From: a virus
Virus record (IMG/VR): IMGVR_UViG_3300037245_002962
Span: 1-51,888 of that record
Strand: one strand, 5' to 3'
Length of the DNA stretch: 51,888 nt
The notes under the pieces were generated by a model. The model saw nothing but the letters and a program-made list of their open reading frames with translations, did not search any database and was not told the origin of the DNA. Positions 33,877-41,353 of this stretch are shown one piece after another. Numbering within the stretch: the first letter of the stretch is position 1; each line of letters starts with the position of its first letter. The translations under genes were made by a program, and so were the position numbers.

Positions 33877-34059
33877 ATGTATCAAAAAACAATAAAACTA
33901 AAGAAAGGTACACCATCAGAAACATATACTGCATTCTGCAATAAAGCTGAAAAAGATGGTGTTTTTGTGGCTTGCGGAAACTTAGACGATATGTGGATAA
34001 TGGTGAGATTCGATAATGAGATGAGTTTTAAAGCATGGATAGTTGCTCTATCTAAATAA
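33877..34059 (+). CDS. Orphan protein (60 aa)
   Basis: Begins MYQKTIKLKKGTPSETYTAF and is alpha/beta with two Cys. It follows the boundary repeat; a boundary-like sequence (GCCACGCACTGGGCGCTGAA) follows its stop. No family recognised. First member of the second array. Confidence 0.6.
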   Translation: MYQKTIKLKKGTPSETYTAFCNKAEKDGVFVACGNLDDMWIMVRFDNEMSFKAWIVALSK

Positions 34060-34083
34060 TGCCACGCACTGGGCGCTGAATGT

Positions 34084-34185
34084 ATGAAAAAATATGACAT
34101 TCCGCGTGATAAAATAAAATACGTGGAAAATATGTATTCTCCAATAAGCGCTAATGGAGAGGCGGTATGGTTTGTAAATAGCTAA
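34084..34185 (+). CDS. Possible short orphan peptide (33 aa)
   Basis: A 33-codon frame (MKKYDIPRDKIKYVENMYSP) whose 3' end runs through the left arm of an inverted repeat. It may be a real short gene ending in a boundary, or chance coding in a repeat. Confidence 0.3.
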   Translation: MKKYDIPRDKIKYVENMYSPISANGEAVWFVNS

Positions 34186-34239
34186 ACCGCTTGGAATTTG
34201 AGATAAATTAAATTAATATAAACTATACCGCTTGTTAGC
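34150..34239 (+). repeat. Imperfect long-range inverted repeat in orphan array
   Basis: Left arm GCTAA (34150-34154) and GCGGTAT (34162-34168) pair with ATACCGC (34225-34231) and TTAGC (34235-34239). Inside is GGTTT/AAACC. Two-box arms flanking a spacer recall integron attC sites, but no R-box consensus can be assigned. Confidence 0.5.
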
Positions 34240-34273
34240 TTTTCGTTTTTGATCGGTGGGAAAATTTAAAAAT

Positions 34274-34459
34274 ATGTTACAGATAACAGGAATGGACGCA
34301 ACCGACAAGAAAGAATTTGAAACAGTTGCAAAATATTTAGAGCAAAAGCATGATGACTTAGCTAAAAAGAAAAAAGATAGAACGCCAGACAGCCCGAAAC
34401 AACTGTTACAAATGGCAAATACAATACGAAGAGCTTTAGCGTTGGCAAATGAAAGCTAA
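34274..34459 (+). CDS. Orphan protein (61 aa)
   Basis: Begins MLQITGMDATDKKEFETVAK, charged and helical. I use ATG 34274 rather than an in-frame GTG at 34256 next to the repeat. The 3' end has AAAGCTAATGGATAGG, similar to boundary sequence at 9-22. No family recognised. Confidence 0.6.
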   Translation: MLQITGMDATDKKEFETVAKYLEQKHDDLAKKKKDRTPDSPKQLLQMANTIRRALALANES

Positions 34460-34524
34460 TGGATAGGCGCTATATTGCGGTTAACTGAGATGAAAACGAG
34501 AATATTAACTTTAAAAACGGTGTG

Positions 34525-34707
34525 ATGGCAAATAAATTTGATTACCAGAATATGCTTAATAGAATTAGAGATCATAAGATAAGCAAAACAAAAACACCCC
34601 AATTTACAAATGAAGAGATTGAGGCATGGAATAATGCTATAGAACTGTGCTATGAAATAGTAGAGCGCAGGAGAAGTAGATTTGAACGAGCTACTAACGC
34701 GATATAA
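34525..34707 (+). CDS. Orphan protein (60 aa)
   Basis: Begins MANKFDYQNMLNRIRDHKIS, helical and basic. The stop is followed by CGCATATTAGCGGTA, the left arm of an inverted repeat. No family recognised. Confidence 0.6.
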   Translation: MANKFDYQNMLNRIRDHKISKTKTPQFTNEEIEAWNNAIELCYEIVERRRSRFERATNAI

Positions 34708-34712
34708 CGCAT

Positions 34713-34807
34713 ATTAGCGGTAGTGATATTGTTGAGCAGCAGGAAAATACATATAAGTTTGTCAAAGATGTGTTGGGCGGTAAGATTCAATAATTATTAC
34801 CGCTAAT
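34713..34807 (+). repeat. Inverted repeat between orphan genes
   Basis: Perfect 10-bp arms ATTAGCGGTA (34713-34722) and TACCGCTAAT (34798-34807) are separated by 75 nt. The right arm overlaps the next start codon. Same general design as 34150-34239. Confidence 0.65.
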
Positions 34808-35192
34808 GAGCGAAGGTATGGTTAGAAAATTTAACGACTTTAAAAGACAAAGGATGATAACAAAAAAAGAATTTAGACGAAATTGGATACTAGACCCTTC
34901 AAAAGAAATGGTTGTTGAGTCCGAAATAGATATAGCATATGATAAATATAAGTTAAATTTATTAACTATACCTGTTGTTAGCGTTTCGTGCGCGAATGCA
35001 GATAGTTTTAAGTTAATAGAGACAGCAGATGAAAATTGCTGTAACTGTAAAGGGAATGGTGATGTATGCGACGGTGGCGGTGCGTGGGTATATTGCGAGA
35101 CTAGAAATGATAATGACGAACAGTTTAATGGTGACTGTGGCGAAACGCTAGGTTGCAATCTATTTGTGCGCAGGAATGGGAATGAACGCTAA
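34806..35192 (+). CDS. Orphan Cys-rich protein (128 aa)
   Basis: Begins MSEGMVRKFNDFKRQRMITK, basic, with a Cys-rich C-terminal half (CCNCKGNGDVCDGGG, later DCGETLGC). ATG 34806 sits in the repeat arm; ATG 34818 is an alternative. The zinc- or disulfide-type cluster is the only feature I can name. Confidence 0.55.
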   Translation: MSEGMVRKFNDFKRQRMITKKEFRRNWILDPSKEMVVESEIDIAYDKYKLNLLTIPVVSVSCANADSFKLIETADENCCNCKGNGDVCDGGGAWVYCETRNDNDEQFNGDCGETLGCNLFVRRNGNER

Positions 35193-35196
35193 CGTT
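35181..35196 (+). repeat. Boundary sequence shared with right window end
   Basis: AATGAACGCTAACGTT is identical to the sequence read leftward from position 51886. It overlaps the stop of the previous gene, as boundary sequences do elsewhere. Confidence 0.65.
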
Positions 35197-35256
35197 AAAT
35201 CTATGTTGCGTGACCCTAAATGAAACCTAAATAATAAACTTACCGTAAGAAAGAAT

Positions 35257-35550
35257 ATGGAAAATGAAAAGAACAAAATACCTCAGTCATGCAATATAGA
35301 TAGTGTTATCAAATGTAAGGTAGATAAACGGAAAACAATCTCATATAGAGATGCAAGAGAGTTGGCTTTCGGTTTAGTTCAATCTGCCCTAATGAGAGAA
35401 CGTCTTGTAAGAACACAAGAAATACTTCTTAGAGCGAAAGAAAAAGACCCTACTTTGGATATTGGTGACTCTGTTGTTTATAAAAGGTTTGATGAACTTG
35501 ATTTTGGAAAGGAGTTTGATGGGAGAGCAACGGAGAGTGGTTGTTTTTGA
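35257..35550 (+). CDS. Orphan protein (97 aa)
   Basis: Charged helical protein (SYRDARELAFGLVQSALMRE), starting after an A-rich leader. No family recognised. Last member of the array with a repeat boundary upstream. Confidence 0.6.
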   Translation: MENEKNKIPQSCNIDSVIKCKVDKRKTISYRDARELAFGLVQSALMRERLVRTQEILLRAKEKDPTLDIGDSVVYKRFDELDFGKEFDGRATESGCF

Positions 35551-35585
35551 TAACAACTGAGCAAACACACTTTTACATCCTGTTT

Positions 35586-35810
35586 ATGAATTCATTCACA
35601 ATAACTTATACGGTAAAATTTGTGCTTTCAACACATCCTGAATATGTGTGGAATAAATTTGACGAATGTTTTAATTTAAAGACAGAAAGAAGAATTAGGC
35701 AAATATCTAAGAATGGTATGATAGGTTACTGTATTAAGGGGAAATTTAAAAGTCTTAAAGTATTGCGACCATTACTCAGGAGACCCATTGAATCTCATTG
35801 TCCATTTTAA
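35586..35810 (+). CDS. Hypothetical phage protein (74 aa)
   Basis: I start at ATG 35586 (MNSFTITYTVKFVLS). IGYCIKGKFKSLKVLRPLL near the C terminus is a pattern I recall from Bacteroidetes phage proteins that also end in a Cys-Pro-Phe. The longer frame from TTG 35541 overlaps the previous gene. Confidence 0.65.
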   Translation: MNSFTITYTVKFVLSTHPEYVWNKFDECFNLKTERRIRQISKNGMIGYCIKGKFKSLKVLRPLLRRPIESHCPF

Positions 35811-35812
35811 AT

Positions 35813-35992
35813 ATGCTGATTCCAGATAAAACATACCTTCAATACAATATTTTCGGAACCATGGATCTCGTATCTTTAAAATCTGGAAAAATTCTTATAC
35901 ACGACTATTATGACGAAACAGAAACAAACTCCAAAAGGGAAGCCTCGTATCTACAAAAACAGGAAGGGGATGATTCCAGTCGAAAAAGATGA
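35813..35992 (+). CDS. Hypothetical protein (59 aa)
   Basis: Begins MLIPDKTYLQYNIFGTMDLV, beta-rich to about residue 35, then a polar tail that is read in overlap with the next gene (83 nt). Either a true overlap or a short gene truncated by a frameshift; its first half looks like protein, its tail does not. Confidence 0.45.
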   Translation: MLIPDKTYLQYNIFGTMDLVSLKSGKILIHDYYDETETNSKREASYLQKQEGDDSSRKR

Positions 35993-36266
35993 GGCGGGTA
36001 AGAAGAAGATTCCTTTCCAGATAAAATATATCTCTCCTGCTCCGTATGTATCAGATTTGTCGCATTCCTGTATCGATTCGTACCATATTAGATCGATACT
36101 GATATGTGACGTGAGGCTGGACGGCATTAAATCAAAAAAGAGTATAGTAATGTGTCCGTTCAGAGATAAGGTCTTAGAAACGCTTAAATTCAAATTTGGA
36201 GTTAAGAAATTCTACTTAGCCGAAATCACAGTACTGAAGTCCGTTGGTGTCGCTAATAAAAATTGA
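35910..36266 (+). CDS. Hypothetical basic protein (118 aa)
   Basis: Basic N terminus (KQKQTPKGKPRIYKNRKG) then alpha/beta with VSDLSHSCIDSYHIRSILIC. No family recognised. Followed at once by a promoter-like box. Confidence 0.6.
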   Translation: MTKQKQTPKGKPRIYKNRKGMIPVEKDEAGKKKIPFQIKYISPAPYVSDLSHSCIDSYHIRSILICDVRLDGIKSKKSIVMCPFRDKVLETLKFKFGVKKFYLAEITVLKSVGVANKN

Positions 36267-36267
36267 C

Positions 36268-36275
36268 TATATTTG
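36268..36275 (+). promoter_or_regulatory. Promoter of a short transcript
   Basis: TATATTTG preceded by GAC, as at 22015-22022; TTG at 36244-36246 gives a 21-nt spacer. Confidence 0.5.
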
Positions 36276-36280
36276 TGTTA

Positions 36281-36350
36281 GATACTTGGAACAATGGATG
36301 CTTTGATATACCGTTCAGTATTAACCCGATCTTAATGATCGGGTTTTTTG
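36281..36350 (+). ncRNA. Candidate short RNA (about 70 nt)
   Basis: Runs from the TATATTTG box to a terminator with perfect stem AACCCGATC/GATCGGGTT (36323-36345) and T-run. A 13-codon frame (ATG 36294) runs into the terminator stem and is unlikely to be the product. An alternative is that this is only the terminator of the orphan array. Confidence 0.4.
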
Positions 36351-36436
36351 GCTCATATATTAGCTGTATTGAGTGAGTTTAGTGATAATGGCTAATATAT
36401 TATACCTATAAAACCACCTGTTAAATGTGCAAAGAA

Positions 36437-36462
36437 AAAGGATGTCCGTTAAGACATCCTTT
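36437..36462 (-). terminator. Terminator after HNH gene
   Basis: Perfect 10-bp stem AAAGGATGTC/GACATCCTTT; read leftward it is followed by TTTCTTT. Confidence 0.8.
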
Positions 36463-36502
36463 ATTACTTGTATTAATTGATCTTAAAGTATCATTGGTTC
36501 TA

Positions 36503-37048
36503 TTATGGCTTATTAATAACCTTCTTGAAATATTCAGTTCTGTTTATTAATTGATGTATTCTGGATGCTGTTGAGCCATATATATCAGCTATAACCTTGT
36601 ATGTAGATCCACCGTTTCTTAAATTATTTATAGCAATGCATTCATCGTCAGAAAAAGCATTTATTCTCTTTCTGGATGAAGCTCCTCTTCTGCTATTTTC
36701 AGAATGAGTTACCCATTCCATATTATTAATTGAATACCCAAAATCAGAATCTTTCCTGTCTACAGATGGGGTTAATTTTCTTTCGTAGCCTGATGATTCC
36801 CAAACTCTAAACAACTCATGAAACGCTTCGGAGCTTTTGGACCATTCGTAAAATTCATCTCTTGGCAATAATTCACAGCCTCTGTAAAGATGGAATTTCT
36901 GCTTCTGAATCCCTGATGTTCGGCTTTGCATATTTCTATACAGACGCATCAGGAAGCCGTTCTTTGTTTTTTCGTAACGTACAGTTACTTTATTCCCATT
37001 TTTACGTCTATACTCTCTTTGTTTTGCGTTACTTTCTTCTTTATTCAT
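36503..37048 (-). CDS. HNH-like homing endonuclease with HTH
   Basis: A 181-residue basic protein. LTPSVDRKDSDFGYSINNM with WVTHSENSRRG (about residues 91-122) resembles the HNH core of phage endonucleases (the D-R-x-D...Y-x-x-x-N motif). The C terminus (ECIAINNLRNGGSTYKVIAD) looks like a helix-turn-helix specificity module. Own promoter and palindromic operator upstream, terminator downstream: a free-standing, mobile-type unit. Activity inferred. Confidence 0.68.
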   Translation of the reverse strand: MNKEESNAKQREYRRKNGNKVTVRYEKTKNGFLMRLYRNMQSRTSGIQKQKFHLYRGCELLPRDEFYEWSKSSEAFHELFRVWESSGYERKLTPSVDRKDSDFGYSINNMEWVTHSENSRRGASSRKRINAFSDDECIAINNLRNGGSTYKVIADIYGSTASRIHQLINRTEYFKKVINKP

Positions 37049-37061
37049 ATTTATTAGCTTA

Positions 37062-37076
37062 TCATGTTAAACATGA
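37062..37076 (-). promoter_or_regulatory. Palindromic operator at HNH promoter
   Basis: TCATGTTAAACATGA is a perfect palindrome (7+1+7) lying directly downstream of the -7 box, across the expected start of transcription. A repressor bound there would block the promoter; the HNH protein's own HTH is a candidate. Confidence 0.6.
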
Positions 37077-37107
37077 CAAAGGTAATGAATAATTGCGAAT
37101 AAAACAA
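37077..37107 (-). promoter_or_regulatory. Promoter for HNH gene
   Basis: Minus strand: TTG (37105-37107), 20-nt spacer, TACCTTTG (37077-37084). Full match to the -33/-7 layout of Bacteroidetes. Confidence 0.7.
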
Positions 37108-37148
37108 ACTGTAAATTCACATATCATGAAAATACAGTCTGATGATTT

Positions 37149-38840
37149 TTAATATAAAGTTGTGTAAGTTAAACTTTTCTTATTCAGTAATATCATCTGT
37201 CTCTTACCGTATTTATTCAAAGTACAACTGGCATAACCCCAACTCGAAAGCCCTTTGTTATATCCGTGATCCATGTCGCAGGAAATTCCAACTTGATAGC
37301 ATCCTCCTTTAATTTTTGGAGAATGACTATGCCCGATTATAGTCCTTACTGAAAGTTTAGCAAATTGACTAATATTACCCCTTGATCCATTAGGCCCTTT
37401 ATGTCCATGTAGAGCTAATTCAACGCCTTTGTAAATAAATGAATCATCTAAACTAAGTGCCCTAACCTTTTCATACCTTTTGTTAATATAATACGGAATT
37501 AAGCCATCTTCGGCTTTCTTATTGAGTTTAAGCGTAAGCATTTCAACAAATATTAGGGCATTTTTCAAATTGTCCCTCCAATCTCCTTTAATCATAGCTC
37601 TATCAACCATATCATCATGATTAGATGCAACAACCAATACTTGATCCATGTTCTCTTCGAACCAATCCAACTCTGAATACATGTGATTTAATTCTCTCCT
37701 GAAGTCATCACGACCCGCTTGCTGTAGTTCGTGTTGTATTACAGGATCCTTCATATTGTGAGTATTCATACTTTCACTATCAAAAACATCATGTAATACC
37801 GATTTTCTTATACCTAAATCCTTGCATATATCCCTAAATGCATTTGTAACATTTTGATTTTTTTGAGCAAAGTGACTGTCCCCCCATATTAAATACTCAA
37901 TATCTTCTTCTGTGATAGTTTGATTAGATATTTTATATTTTAAATCATTAAAGCATCCGTCCTTTTGAGCTGACACACTTCTTACATGTACGATTTCATC
38001 ATTCTCAATTTCAACTACTATAAAACCATATGAGTGATGTTCGGCAGCTTTTCCGCCCGCTACCGTATCTGTAAATGATGGTGCTGTTACTGATCCTGTA
38101 GAATAGATAAATTTCTGATGCTGCTCTTTAAGTGATGATAGCGGATGCATTTCAATTTTAGGAGCGCCTACGATACATGTTTTATCATCCCCAAATAATT
38201 CTGTAGATCTGGTTGGATTAGGTGCGGTGGCTTGGATTTTTAGATCAGCTAGTAATACTAATCTCGGATGCAATACTTGGCGTTTAGCTGTTAGGTACTT
38301 ATCGACCTCTAAAGACCATACATCCCCAGACTCTTTCCATATTGAAGTCGGGTTTCTATATCTAGTTGCTATAATACCTATTTCGGCTCCAATAAATTTC
38401 GCGTAAGCTTCTATATTTTTAAGAAACTCAGTGTGAACCATACTGGCTGTTTGAGCAGAAGAAATTATATATCGTTTACTTTTCTTTATTTTTCGATTTT
38501 TAGCCTTAAAGAACTGAGTCGGCATTAAAGATAATCCCATGGCTGAAACCCATTGTTCAACATTTTCATGATTAACCTTTAAATTTTCTGAAAGCAACTC
38601 TAATTTCTCTGAATGAGATAAAGTTTGATTTCTACAAATCTTCCTTACATATGCTTTATGTTCCTTAGGTACTAGTATTTTCTTTCTAGGAGCCGTCACG
38701 GTTGCGAATACAACATCTTGATTATCTCTAATAGCACACATAGCTCTTGCATCGCTTTCAGAAATATTAAATCTTTTAGTGATTTCTTTACGACCTACGC
38801 CATGCATTTCTAGAACCTGCTTGAGAATTTCCTTATTCAT
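37149..38840 (-). CDS. HTH-metallophosphoesterase, T5 A1-like
   Basis: A 563-residue protein. The N terminus (GVGRKEITKRFNISESDARA) looks like a helix-turn-helix. The C-terminal half carries metallophosphoesterase motifs in order: GDSHF (near residue 317), HDVFDSES (near 350), ASNHDD (near 405), LALHGHKGPNGSRGN (near 475) and IIGHSHSP (near 500). The GHxGPNG and GHSHSP combination resembles the T5 A1 protein as I remember it, which has roles in host DNA degradation and takeover. Overlaps the upstream kinase gene by 8 nt. A1 homology needs testing. Confidence 0.6.
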   Translation of the reverse strand: MNKEILKQVLEMHGVGRKEITKRFNISESDARAMCAIRDNQDVVFATVTAPRKKILVPKEHKAYVRKICRNQTLSHSEKLELLSENLKVNHENVEQWVSAMGLSLMPTQFFKAKNRKIKKSKRYIISSAQTASMVHTEFLKNIEAYAKFIGAEIGIIATRYRNPTSIWKESGDVWSLEVDKYLTAKRQVLHPRLVLLADLKIQATAPNPTRSTELFGDDKTCIVGAPKIEMHPLSSLKEQHQKFIYSTGSVTAPSFTDTVAGGKAAEHHSYGFIVVEIENDEIVHVRSVSAQKDGCFNDLKYKISNQTITEEDIEYLIWGDSHFAQKNQNVTNAFRDICKDLGIRKSVLHDVFDSESMNTHNMKDPVIQHELQQAGRDDFRRELNHMYSELDWFEENMDQVLVVASNHDDMVDRAMIKGDWRDNLKNALIFVEMLTLKLNKKAEDGLIPYYINKRYEKVRALSLDDSFIYKGVELALHGHKGPNGSRGNISQFAKLSVRTIIGHSHSPKIKGGCYQVGISCDMDHGYNKGLSSWGYASCTLNKYGKRQMILLNKKSLTYTTLY

Positions 38841-39720
38841 TGATTCTTTTTTTAAGTATTTTTTTTATAATTTTATTCATTTGGCGTTGACTATCTGCTT
38901 TACTGCGCTTGGTGTTTACATAGTAGTCATAGCGGGATAGCCATAGAAAAAGCGGGCGGAAGAAGCTGAATTTGCCTTTATCTCTGGCGGCTCTTTCCTT
39001 ACCTATGCGTTTCTTTAATTCTCTCCTTGGGCAGTACATTCTGATTGCTATTACATCATATTTGGATTTATCGAGCATTAACAGCCCATGTTCATCAATA
39101 ACATAACTATTTCTTCTCTTCAAGTCTGATTTCAAACAACAATAACGCTTGTTTCCAAAGCTAGTGCTTGCGATCATATCCTCTTCCTTAAACTCATCAA
39201 ATTCTTCCTTAGTATGAAAAGTGTGATCGTTATCATTTATATGGCGCTGATCCCTATCGGTGTGACTCCGAATCATCACGATACCGAATTCACGCTCTAT
39301 ATGTTCAGCCATGGTTGTTTTACCTGAACCTGACTTTCCAACAATTGCAATAATTAGCGGATTCTCAGTAGATAATCTATCTACTCGCTTAGCTTCTATA
39401 TCCCAATCTATACAATCTTCTGAATTTCTATCATCGATATGTATATCTGCACTAATTTTACGACAATCCATGCCGTAAAAATCAATAAGCTTAGGATCAT
39501 TCTCATTGATGAGATCAAAATAAATATCATTCTCATTAAGAAACTTGATTACATCCGCTTCAGCTAACCCACTTCTACAGGTATTGATAATGATCATATG
39601 ACCAAGATCATGCCATTTATTAATATAATATTTAGCCCTATTTCGGAGTACACCTAAAAACGGGTAATTTTCCGAAATAAGAGTTCCATCAACATCTATT
39701 GCAATGCGTAACTTTTTCAT
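38833..39720 (-). CDS. HAD hydrolase fused to nucleotide kinase
   Basis: Residues 1-105 form a HAD-like domain: DVDGT at 9-13, NTCRSG near 46-51, HIDDRN near 94-99. Residues 121-295 form a P-loop kinase: IVGKSGSGKTT at 126-136, then SHTDRDQRHINDNDHTFH, whose TxRxxR and DHTFHT features resemble guanylate kinase. This would join a phosphatase and a nucleoside monophosphate kinase, suited to nucleotide-pool remodelling. Fusions of this kind are uncommon to my knowledge. It has its own promoter. Confidence 0.7.
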   Translation of the reverse strand: MKKLRIAIDVDGTLISENYPFLGVLRNRAKYYINKWHDLGHMIIINTCRSGLAEADVIKFLNENDIYFDLINENDPKLIDFYGMDCRKISADIHIDDRNSEDCIDWDIEAKRVDRLSTENPLIIAIVGKSGSGKTTMAEHIEREFGIVMIRSHTDRDQRHINDNDHTFHTKEEFDEFKEEDMIASTSFGNKRYCCLKSDLKRRNSYVIDEHGLLMLDKSKYDVIAIRMYCPRRELKKRIGKERAARDKGKFSFFRPLFLWLSRYDYYVNTKRSKADSQRQMNKIIKKILKKRINE

Positions 39721-39741
39721 TCAATGTATATTAGTGTGAAG

Positions 39742-39772
39742 TAAAGGTACGTATAATTTACTTACTGTGCAA
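39742..39772 (-). promoter_or_regulatory. Promoter for HAD-kinase gene
   Basis: Minus strand TTG (39770-39772), 20-nt spacer, TACCTTTA (39742-39749), one base off TAnnTTTG. It lies in the 3' end of the primase gene. Confidence 0.5.
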
Positions 39773-40663
39773 ATTTTTAATCCTTTCTCTTATTATAGTA
39801 TCGCCAATATCTTCGCCTATTTGAATATTCTCATACGAATTCCACCATTCAATACCACCCTTTGTAATCCACTGTTTCCCTGCTTTATCATAATCTGGAA
39901 GTAATATAAATTTCCTATCTGTCTGTAATAGACAATTAGAACCACCTGTTGCAAGACATAATTTCCCATACATCAGATAAAAAAGCAAGGCTGTCTTCTC
40001 TGACTCAACTAAATAAATCTCACCTTCATAATTCGGAACTAAGTGCATTCCAAAATAAGTAAGTCCAGTGAATCCTTTATCCTGTTTGAAAAAGCGATAA
40101 GGCCATTCATCTTTATCTCGATGTCCGTCATTCTTGTAGGCTATCCGCTTATCATGGCATATTTGATTTTTTTCATTCACAAACCAGTAAACTACGTCAT
40201 TATTATCACCTGAAGATCCAACATGATACAGATCGAATACTTTCCTGACTCGATCCTCGGGGAATAAGGTGCACAGGAAGCGATATAAGCTATCCGAATA
40301 TAAACCTAACGTATGGTTCATAAATTTTCTGTAAACGTAAATACGGGGCGGAGGCGTGTACTCGGGAGCGACTATTCCATTACCAGACTCTTCTTCCAGC
40401 GCTTTGAATATTTCTCTATCATTTGCGTAGCTGCCATACGTTTTCATCCATGTTATAAGGTCATCGTAAAACCCACCTTGCTCAATTATCATGATCTTAC
40501 CTTTCTTGAATGTAGCTACGGTTTTATCTCTTCTTTTATGAGCCGTTCCGTCAGCGTAACATTTCGCGTAATATTTGCCTTTATGAAATCGAAACGGGAG
40601 ACCTGTAAATAAAGCTAAATTTCCCCAAATCGCATTCCAGTTAATTTTGCTTCGCTCTTGCAT
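39758..40663 (-). CDS. TOPRIM (DUF6371-like) primase
   Basis: A 301-residue protein: an N-terminal domain with His/Cys residues but no clear CHC2 zinc finger, then a TOPRIM domain with IYLVESEKTALLFYLMYG (E of TOPRIM), ATGGSN and ILLPDYDKAG (DxD). Family resemblance to DUF6371/primase-like proteins in Bacteroidetes mobile elements. Primes replication with the SF3 helicase in the neighbouring module. Confidence 0.72.
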   Translation of the reverse strand: MQERSKINWNAIWGNLALFTGLPFRFHKGKYYAKCYADGTAHKRRDKTVATFKKGKIMIIEQGGFYDDLITWMKTYGSYANDREIFKALEEESGNGIVAPEYTPPPRIYVYRKFMNHTLGLYSDSLYRFLCTLFPEDRVRKVFDLYHVGSSGDNNDVVYWFVNEKNQICHDKRIAYKNDGHRDKDEWPYRFFKQDKGFTGLTYFGMHLVPNYEGEIYLVESEKTALLFYLMYGKLCLATGGSNCLLQTDRKFILLPDYDKAGKQWITKGGIEWWNSYENIQIGEDIGDTIIRERIKNLHSK

Positions 40664-40811
40664 TTAACATGTATTTTTTAGCTTTCATCAGTATTTCACT
40701 TATACTGCCTTCTGATTCAAACCAGGTTTTAACAGAACCGTCGGGGTTCTTGAAGCGTTTTTTAACTCCATCAACCTCGACGATTACTTTCCATTTATGC
40801 TTTTCAGCCAT
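40641..40811 (-). CDS. Small basic protein (56 aa)
   Basis: Begins MAEKHKWKVIVEVDGVKKRF and ends in a basic helix. Its start overlaps the upstream stop (TAATG) and its end overlaps the primase start by 23 nt, so translation is coupled. Missed by simple length cut-offs. No family recognised. Confidence 0.65.
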   Translation of the reverse strand: MAEKHKWKVIVEVDGVKKRFKNPDGSVKTWFESEGSISEILMKAKKYMLNARAKQN

Positions 40812-41062
40812 TATTTTGATGTGATCTTACTGGTAGTGACCACTTCCAACTCGTAGGTTTTGTACAGCAAAAATAATTGATACTTCTCACCTTCCTTAAT
40901 CTCCTTTTCAAGATAAGCTTCAGCAAGCTCTTTGTCGTCAAAGTTCAGTATATTCTCACCATGAATTAATACTACTGGATTGTCATGAATAGTTTTGCGG
41001 GTTCTTTTAGCCTTACCACCTGCTTCTACATTCTCGACTTTTTTACCTTCTTCGTTTGCCAT
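40811..41062 (-). CDS. Hypothetical protein (83 aa)
   Basis: Basic/polar N terminus (ENVEAGGKAKRTRKTIHDNP), then ELAEAYLEKEIKEGEKYQLF. No family recognised. First gene of the primase group, downstream of the tRNA genes and read in the same direction, perhaps on the same transcript. Confidence 0.6.
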   Translation of the reverse strand: MANEEGKKVENVEAGGKAKRTRKTIHDNPVVLIHGENILNFDDKELAEAYLEKEIKEGEKYQLFLLYKTYELEVVTTSKITSK

Positions 41063-41161
41063 CTTTTCTTTTCTTTAAGTTAATGTATAGATTGATAATT
41101 AATTTGGTGCGGAGGAATTTGCTGCTCAATCAATATTTTCCTCCTTCCTTAGGTTAATTGA

Positions 41162-41234
41162 GCCTCCTGCAGGATTCAAACCCACGACACTCTCAGTACA
41201 AATGAGATGCTCTGATCACCTGAGCTAAGGAGGC
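41162..41234 (-). tRNA. tRNA-Thr (TGT)
   Basis: Acceptor GCCTCCT/AGGAGGC, D arm GCTC/GAGC, anticodon arm TCTCA-TTTGTAC-TGAGA with anticodon TGT (reads ACA), T arm GTGGG-TTTGAAT-CCTGC. No encoded CCA. Probably supplements the host for the AT-rich phage codons. Confidence 0.93.
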
Positions 41235-41353
41235 ATTTTTATTATAAATAAGGAGTTTTGTATCTCCTTTTCTTCTTCTTTTGAAAACTCGGATCTCGCA
41301 ACCCGAGTTCTAACCTTATCGGGTAAGTTCCAAACGTTAGTCTGGGTAATAGG
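41235..41353 (-). other. Spacer between tRNA genes with two hairpins
   Basis: No gene. Read leftward it has stem AACTCGG/CCGAGTT (about 41285-41308) and stem AAGGAG/CTCCTT (about 41250-41271, T-rich tail), probably processing or termination sites. The first hairpin contains GGTTGCGAGATCC, which looks like a distorted T arm, so remnants of another tRNA are possible. Confidence 0.4.

Noticed and set aside
41100-41160. TTG-initiated 17-codon leader frame after AAGGAAGGAGG upstream of the 40811-41062 gene
   Set aside because: Strong Shine-Dalgarno-like sequence, but a TTG start, very short product and no sign of conservation; left out of the gene list.
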